Of a stretch of 64,000 nucleotides of DNA, positions 60,659 to 64,000 are shown one piece after another. The notes beneath the pieces are model-generated. The model had not been told where the DNA came from. It saw nothing but the letters and a program-made list of their open reading frames with translations, and searched no databases. Position 1 is the first letter of the stretch; every line of letters begins with the position of its first letter. The stretch is from Archegozetes longisetosus. Taxonomy: Eukaryota > Arthropoda > Arachnida > Sarcoptiformes > Trhypochthoniidae. The stretch covers positions 13,920,387 through 13,984,386 of the forward strand of contig JAEMBT020000006.1 of the NCBI GenBank assembly GCA_018873245.2. Direction: 5' to 3'. Both the position numbers and the translations under genes were made by a program.

Positions 60659-61933
60659 ATAACACCTGAAAAGCAACTTATAATTTTAGTCCGAATCAGC
60701 TTTTGTTATTCATATCCAATTCTTTTCCAAGTACATCAAAATTGATGGACTTTCAAAAAATTAATTTTGATATGAAATATTTTGATTGTTTTTTCATTAC
60801 GGTGTCATCCGAGACACCTGGAGTGATATTTAGATTTTTGTGAATTGCTCACAACTGTAACGAACTTTGTCATAAAAAACATCAACAGAAGTGACAATTT
60901 TTAGGAAGCCTTTTCTTAACCATCACATTGGCACTAATTACAGCATTAGGTGTGAGTGCAGATTCATTTGCGGAAAATATATGAATCAGGTATTAAAACG
61001 TGATCGGTTTATCGAAAATCAAAAGTATACGACACATCTCAAGTTTTCCTTCAGATCAATCTAAATGTCGAAGTTCTAAGTGATGAGTCGGCACGCGAAT
61101 TCACTAAAGAGTCAAGCAATTGGGACAAACAACTTACTAACTATATGTCTCTCTGTTTGTTCTATTTATCAATAAACAATTTATTAGAATTTACTTAAAC
61201 TTAATTCAAGTTATCGATCGATGAACTCATTGTTCATAATAATGAAAAACACAGTTTGAAGTCCATACAATTTAATTGGAATAAATTTTCAATATTCTTA
61301 TATTTAAGCTTCCTGTTACTCGAAAGTCGAAAAATGACTACTATCTAAATAATTTGCGCATTTATATGAAAAACTACAACTGCACTAATTAACGTAAACT
61401 TCTAGATCGCGATTACTATAGAAACCAACTATTGGTATTAAACATGTTTGCTATCTTTGCAAAGCTTTGTTGTCAAGAATTTAGAGTCAATCTTTGTACT
61501 TCCACGACCCAAGCATTTATGATTTGATTCAGAGCCTATGATTAAGTCCACTTATAATCCAGTTCCTATTATCTATAGATGAGAATTATAGCTGAAAATG
61601 AATAATAAATGTTATCTCTCACTTTTCATTGCGAACGTGCTAAACGTAACGAATAGGTAGTAAACATATATGAAAGTTTAAATTGATAACCGATAATGCA
61701 ATGCAATGATATAATTGCTACAGATGTTCAAATACATTAAAAACATGATTAAAACCATTTAGCGATAGATATATTGATTGAGTGTTGATGACACAGCATC
61801 CCTATTTGGGAACTAGTGCACTCACATTTTTAGGGACACTAAACTTTAACTGAATTAACAGATAAACTTCGGAATGAAACATCGAGGATGAATAGAATGT
61901 TTTATCTCTTATCAAAAGGTCTCTCTATCTCTA
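60659..61933. other. Spacer with two possible small exons
   Basis: No gene can be affirmed. A good donor CAG/GTATTA at 60986-60991 and an acceptor TTTTCCTTCAG ending at about 61052 bound a possible 64 bp intron. The sequence before it reads in one frame as NYSIRCECRFICGKYMNQ, and after it as INLNVEVLSDESAREFTK, in compatible phase. The upstream part has no ATG. The rest is AT-rich and empty. Confidence 0.3.
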
Positions 61934-61943
61934 TATATAAAAG
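61934..61943 (+). promoter_or_regulatory. Putative TATA box of the 87-residue membrane protein gene
   Basis: TATATAAAAG about 117 bp upstream of the ATG at 62051, a consensus TATA box. Transcription would start near 61965-61975, giving a 5' UTR of about 80 nt. TATA-like strings are frequent in AT-rich DNA, so this is provisional. Confidence 0.45.
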
Positions 61944-62050
61944 AATGAAGCTGTATTGTTTTAGGCTTAGTAACAGTTATTCAGCTCTAGAAGTAGAAAC
62001 TTATCAAGTTCATAGTTTAAATACCAGCTCAATTGATTAAAATCGAAAGT

Positions 62051-62377
62051 ATGAGAAATAGAGTCAAGTTTATTTTGGCCACACTTCTGGTCACACTTTC
62101 TCTGTTGCTTCTATCCCTTAATACTTTCACAAATCAGGTAATCATTTATTTTCTAAACTTGCCGTTTATACTCATAGGCTAACCTTGATTTGTTTAAAAG
62201 TTTCATGTCTCGAATATTGTCGTATTGACACCGATAATTCTTGCGTTTGGTCTGATAGCTAACATTGAGTTGAGCAAATACGAACGCGAAATCGGAAAAG
62301 AATTTGGGGATGTGTTCTTTGCTTTGACGACAAATTCAGACCAACAAAATAAACCTTCAGATAGCAAAAGTCAGTAA
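62051..62377 (+). CDS. Small two-pass membrane protein, 87 residues, two exons
   Basis: Exon 1 is 62051-62137, exon 2 is 62201-62377; a 63 bp intron (CAG/GTAATC ... TTAAAAG) in phase 0. Neither exon is long enough to be called alone. The product starts MRNRVKFILATLLVTLSLLL, a basic N-terminus followed by a first membrane helix (about residues 7-23). A second helix, IVVLTPIILAFGLIANI (about 34-50), follows, then a charged tail: ELSKYEREIGKEFGDVFF and a Gln/Ser/Lys-rich end. Choosing the earlier AG at 62176 would give a stop, which supports this acceptor. AATAAA follows 14 bp after the TAA. I do not recognise the family; size and layout recall small ER or mitochondrial TMEM-type proteins (inference). 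It sits 464 bp upstream of the next gene on the same strand. Confidence 0.68.
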
Positions 62378-62390
62378 TCGCATCGTTCAT

Positions 62391-62396
62391 AATAAA
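62391..62396 (+). terminator. Polyadenylation signal AATAAA
   Basis: Canonical AATAAA 14 bp after the stop codon of the two-exon membrane-protein gene, with T-rich sequence following. Confidence 0.6.
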
Positions 62397-62841
62397 GTTT
62401 GATTTAATAAGTTTTTGTAATTGAGCATTAACTCATTTAAATATTTGTTTAATTATATTATTTTGTATTTGTACATATTTCATATTCAATAATGTATCCA
62501 GAAATTTAAATGTAAAAAATAATAGTTTTATTAAAGCTAACTGACATTTGAAGCAACATTTCCTACTCCTACTTCACAGTTCATCCTCTATTAAGAATAA
62601 ATTCATTAAATTGCTTTCAATACTTCAATCAGATCAGAAATGAGAGTCCATAAAGTCGTGCTTCTACAATACGTAACAGAAATTTCGAGAGAAAACAGGA
62701 AATCAAAAATTGTTTTTCACAATTTTAGTCAAGGAATCTAATACCTAATTAGAAAACATTTAGAGAGCTTTTGATTATACTGAACACAGTCGTTATCTAA
62801 ACGTTTGACAGAATTAATGACTTCAAAGTCCTTTATTGGAA

Positions 62842-64000
62842 ATGATTTACTATTTTTTCATCATCTTATTATCAGGTAATTTGAATAAGTTCTAATAATA
62901 GAAGTCAATTGTAATGTTAATCTAATCTAATTATGAATAAAAAACTAGAGATATTTTTGGTTCAATGTAATCACACCAAAGAAGAAGAGGACTGTGTAGT
63001 GAGTCAATTAGAAGAATGCAATAATAAATTTAAAGTAAACCTCCATTTTTATCCCTCGGATATCAATGAACTGCGACAACATTGCAGGTAAAGCGTACTG
63101 TTTAATTCATCAAATTAATTCATTTTTTTCAAAACAACTAAGTTTTTGGCTAGTTTTTCCTCAATTTTTATTATTTGATAACTCCAAAAACATGTTTGAA
63201 ATGTTGAATGATTATTTTGAAAGTTTTGTCATTAAATAAGTAATCAACTTGACTTAAGAGTTAAAGATTCACTTTCATTCAATTAATGAACGAATCAAAT
63301 GCTTATCTTTTTTCATTTTTGAGTAAACTTTATGAATTAAATGACCATTAAATTCGCTAATTAAATCAATTTAGAACGATTGAACAGAAGGAAGAATGCA
63401 TCAACAATATACGGACTGAATGTATGGAAGAGGGCCCTCTAAAGCAAAATTTTCCTCAATTCTCATCTGAACACTATAAGGATCTCTGCAATTACAATTC
63501 ATCGTATAGCAGATGTAGGTTTCAATTTAGCAAAAGTTAATTTCAGTATTAAATTAATTAATCAAACAATTATACCGATGTTAGTATTCGTAATGCATGG
63601 AAAGTGTTTGAACCAAACTGTTTCGAAACAAAAGAGATGTCATCTGAAATATAGAGTACTTAGTCAAACGAAAGATGAGGTTTTAAAAGCAGTCGGATAT
63701 TCACGAATTAACAATACTAGAGAAGTAAACATCCAAAAAAATTCGACAACTCTGCTGGTAAGTCAGTAATAATCAATCGAGCGCAGCGTAATTTTTCATT
63801 TCTCAATCGATTAGTTGGTGGAGTGAATACCAGACCTGCGTAATGAAACCAGCGAGAGATCAATGCGGCGAACAGTCAGGACTTCTGGTTGGCGAACAAT
63901 TCTCCAAGTCCCACACGAGCACGTCTACTTCTAGAATAATAACTTATAAGTCATGCATACCTGTAGACAATAGAATTAGATTTCCAGCTTGTTTTCTCGA
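62842..64000 (+). CDS. Cysteine-rich secreted protein, multi-exon, probably running off the window
   Basis: Exon 1 at 62842-62875 encodes the start of a signal peptide (MIYYFFIILLS). Exon 2 at 62949-63087 completes it (EIFLVQ) and continues CNHTKEEEDC. Exon 3 is 63375-63518. Introns: 73 bp (CAG/GTAATT ... AACTAG), 287 bp (CAG/GTAAAG ... TTTAG) and a further one starting GTTTCA at 63519. All phases agree. Exons 2-3 hold eight cysteines, with DLCNYNSSYSRC at the end, a pattern (L-C-x-Y-x2-Y-x2-C) seen in arachnid secreted Cys-rich families. The next exon is uncertain. Acceptor TTAG at 63584 gives SIRNAWKVFEPNCFETKE and stops at 63652, whereas another frame of the same stretch is open to 63769. 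A later exon from 63815 continues in coding-like text to the window edge. It is likely an extracellular protein; the function is unknown. Confidence 0.65.
63585..63654 (+). CDS. Probable exon 4 (alternative end) of the Cys-rich gene
   Basis: Acceptor GATGTTAG ends at 63584, giving a 66 bp intron like its neighbours. Joined in phase 2 to exon 3 it reads SIRNAWKVFEPNCFETKE, adding one Cys and a Trp, and reaches TAG at 63652. That would give a complete 128-residue secreted protein. A weak donor (AT/GTCATC at 63640) would instead carry the frame in phase 2 into the exon at 63815. The competing frame over 63578-63769 ends at a strong GTAAGT donor, so the true structure is unsettled. Confidence 0.45.
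63815..64000 (+). CDS. Partial downstream exon of the Cys-rich gene
   Basis: After acceptor ATCGATTAG (63806-63814) the sequence is open to the window end: WWSEYQTCVMKPARDQCGEQ, then SGLLVGEQFSKSHTS, ITYKSCIPVDNRIRFPACF. The four cysteines and the R-D-x-C-G step are typical of secreted Cys-rich proteins. GC content is higher than in the flanks. A second acceptor, TACCAG before 63834, reads in the same frame and would match the phase of the GTAAGT donor at 63758. The exon is cut by the window edge. Confidence 0.55.

Noticed and set aside
61921-61945. CTATATATAAAAG as a Helitron start
   Set aside because: No Helitron 3' hairpin with CTRR end was found nearby; a TATA box for the downstream gene is the simpler reading.
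1-64000. CRISPR arrays, operons, rRNA genes
   Set aside because: None seen; spliced genes and polymerase III tRNA signals mark this as eukaryotic nuclear DNA.

Overview
The window is AT-rich (roughly 70% by eye) nuclear DNA of an arthropod, most likely a chelicerate and plausibly an acariform mite. The evidence is: a spliced Dscam-type immunoglobulin gene; a CRAL-TRIO protein of the MOSPD2 type; a cysteine-rich secreted-type gene with 66-73 bp introns; a metazoan tRNA-Asp; and many small transposon remnants and microsatellites. The species cannot be named from the sequence alone.

Region 1 (1-15443, minus strand). Seven exons of a Dscam-like gene encode Ig1 to Ig5. Joined at GT/AG sites they give 500 whole codons without a stop. 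Introns range from about 120 bp to 5.9 kb. The first (signal-peptide) exon lies upstream above 15443 and was not found. The 3' part of the gene lies outside the window. The exons for the second half of Ig2 and the first half of Ig3 appear as single copies, without the tandem alternative-exon arrays known from insect and crustacean Dscam1.

Region 2 (15444-40382). About 25 kb of AT-rich sequence with microsatellites and one old pogo-like fragment, and no gene I can support. It is probably first-intron, 5' flanking or intergenic DNA of the Dscam gene.

Region 3 (40383-53083). A mobile-element and relic zone. It holds a 450 bp inverted-repeat element, an intact tRNA-Asp(GTC), a 2.1 kb decayed protein-coding relic of unknown family, and diverged ~100 bp tandem repeats. 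It also holds a 1.34 kb foldback element and a 3.4 kb element with 174 bp terminal inverted repeats (TIRs). That element has taken in two further elements, one of them carrying a broken transposase-like gene. A 1.33 kb mariner/Tc1-style inverted-repeat element closes the zone.

Region 4 (53084-64000). A single-exon CRAL-TRIO gene (minus) is followed by a 5'-truncated non-LTR retrotransposon that landed inside an inverted copy of the 450 bp repeat. Then come a MITE directly abutting a hAT-type element with near-perfect 8 bp target duplications, an orphan coding fragment, a two-exon gene for an 87-residue membrane protein, and the 5' part of a cysteine-rich secreted-protein gene that seems to run off the window edge. 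No functional pathway links these genes; they look like ordinary neighbours separated by mobile DNA.
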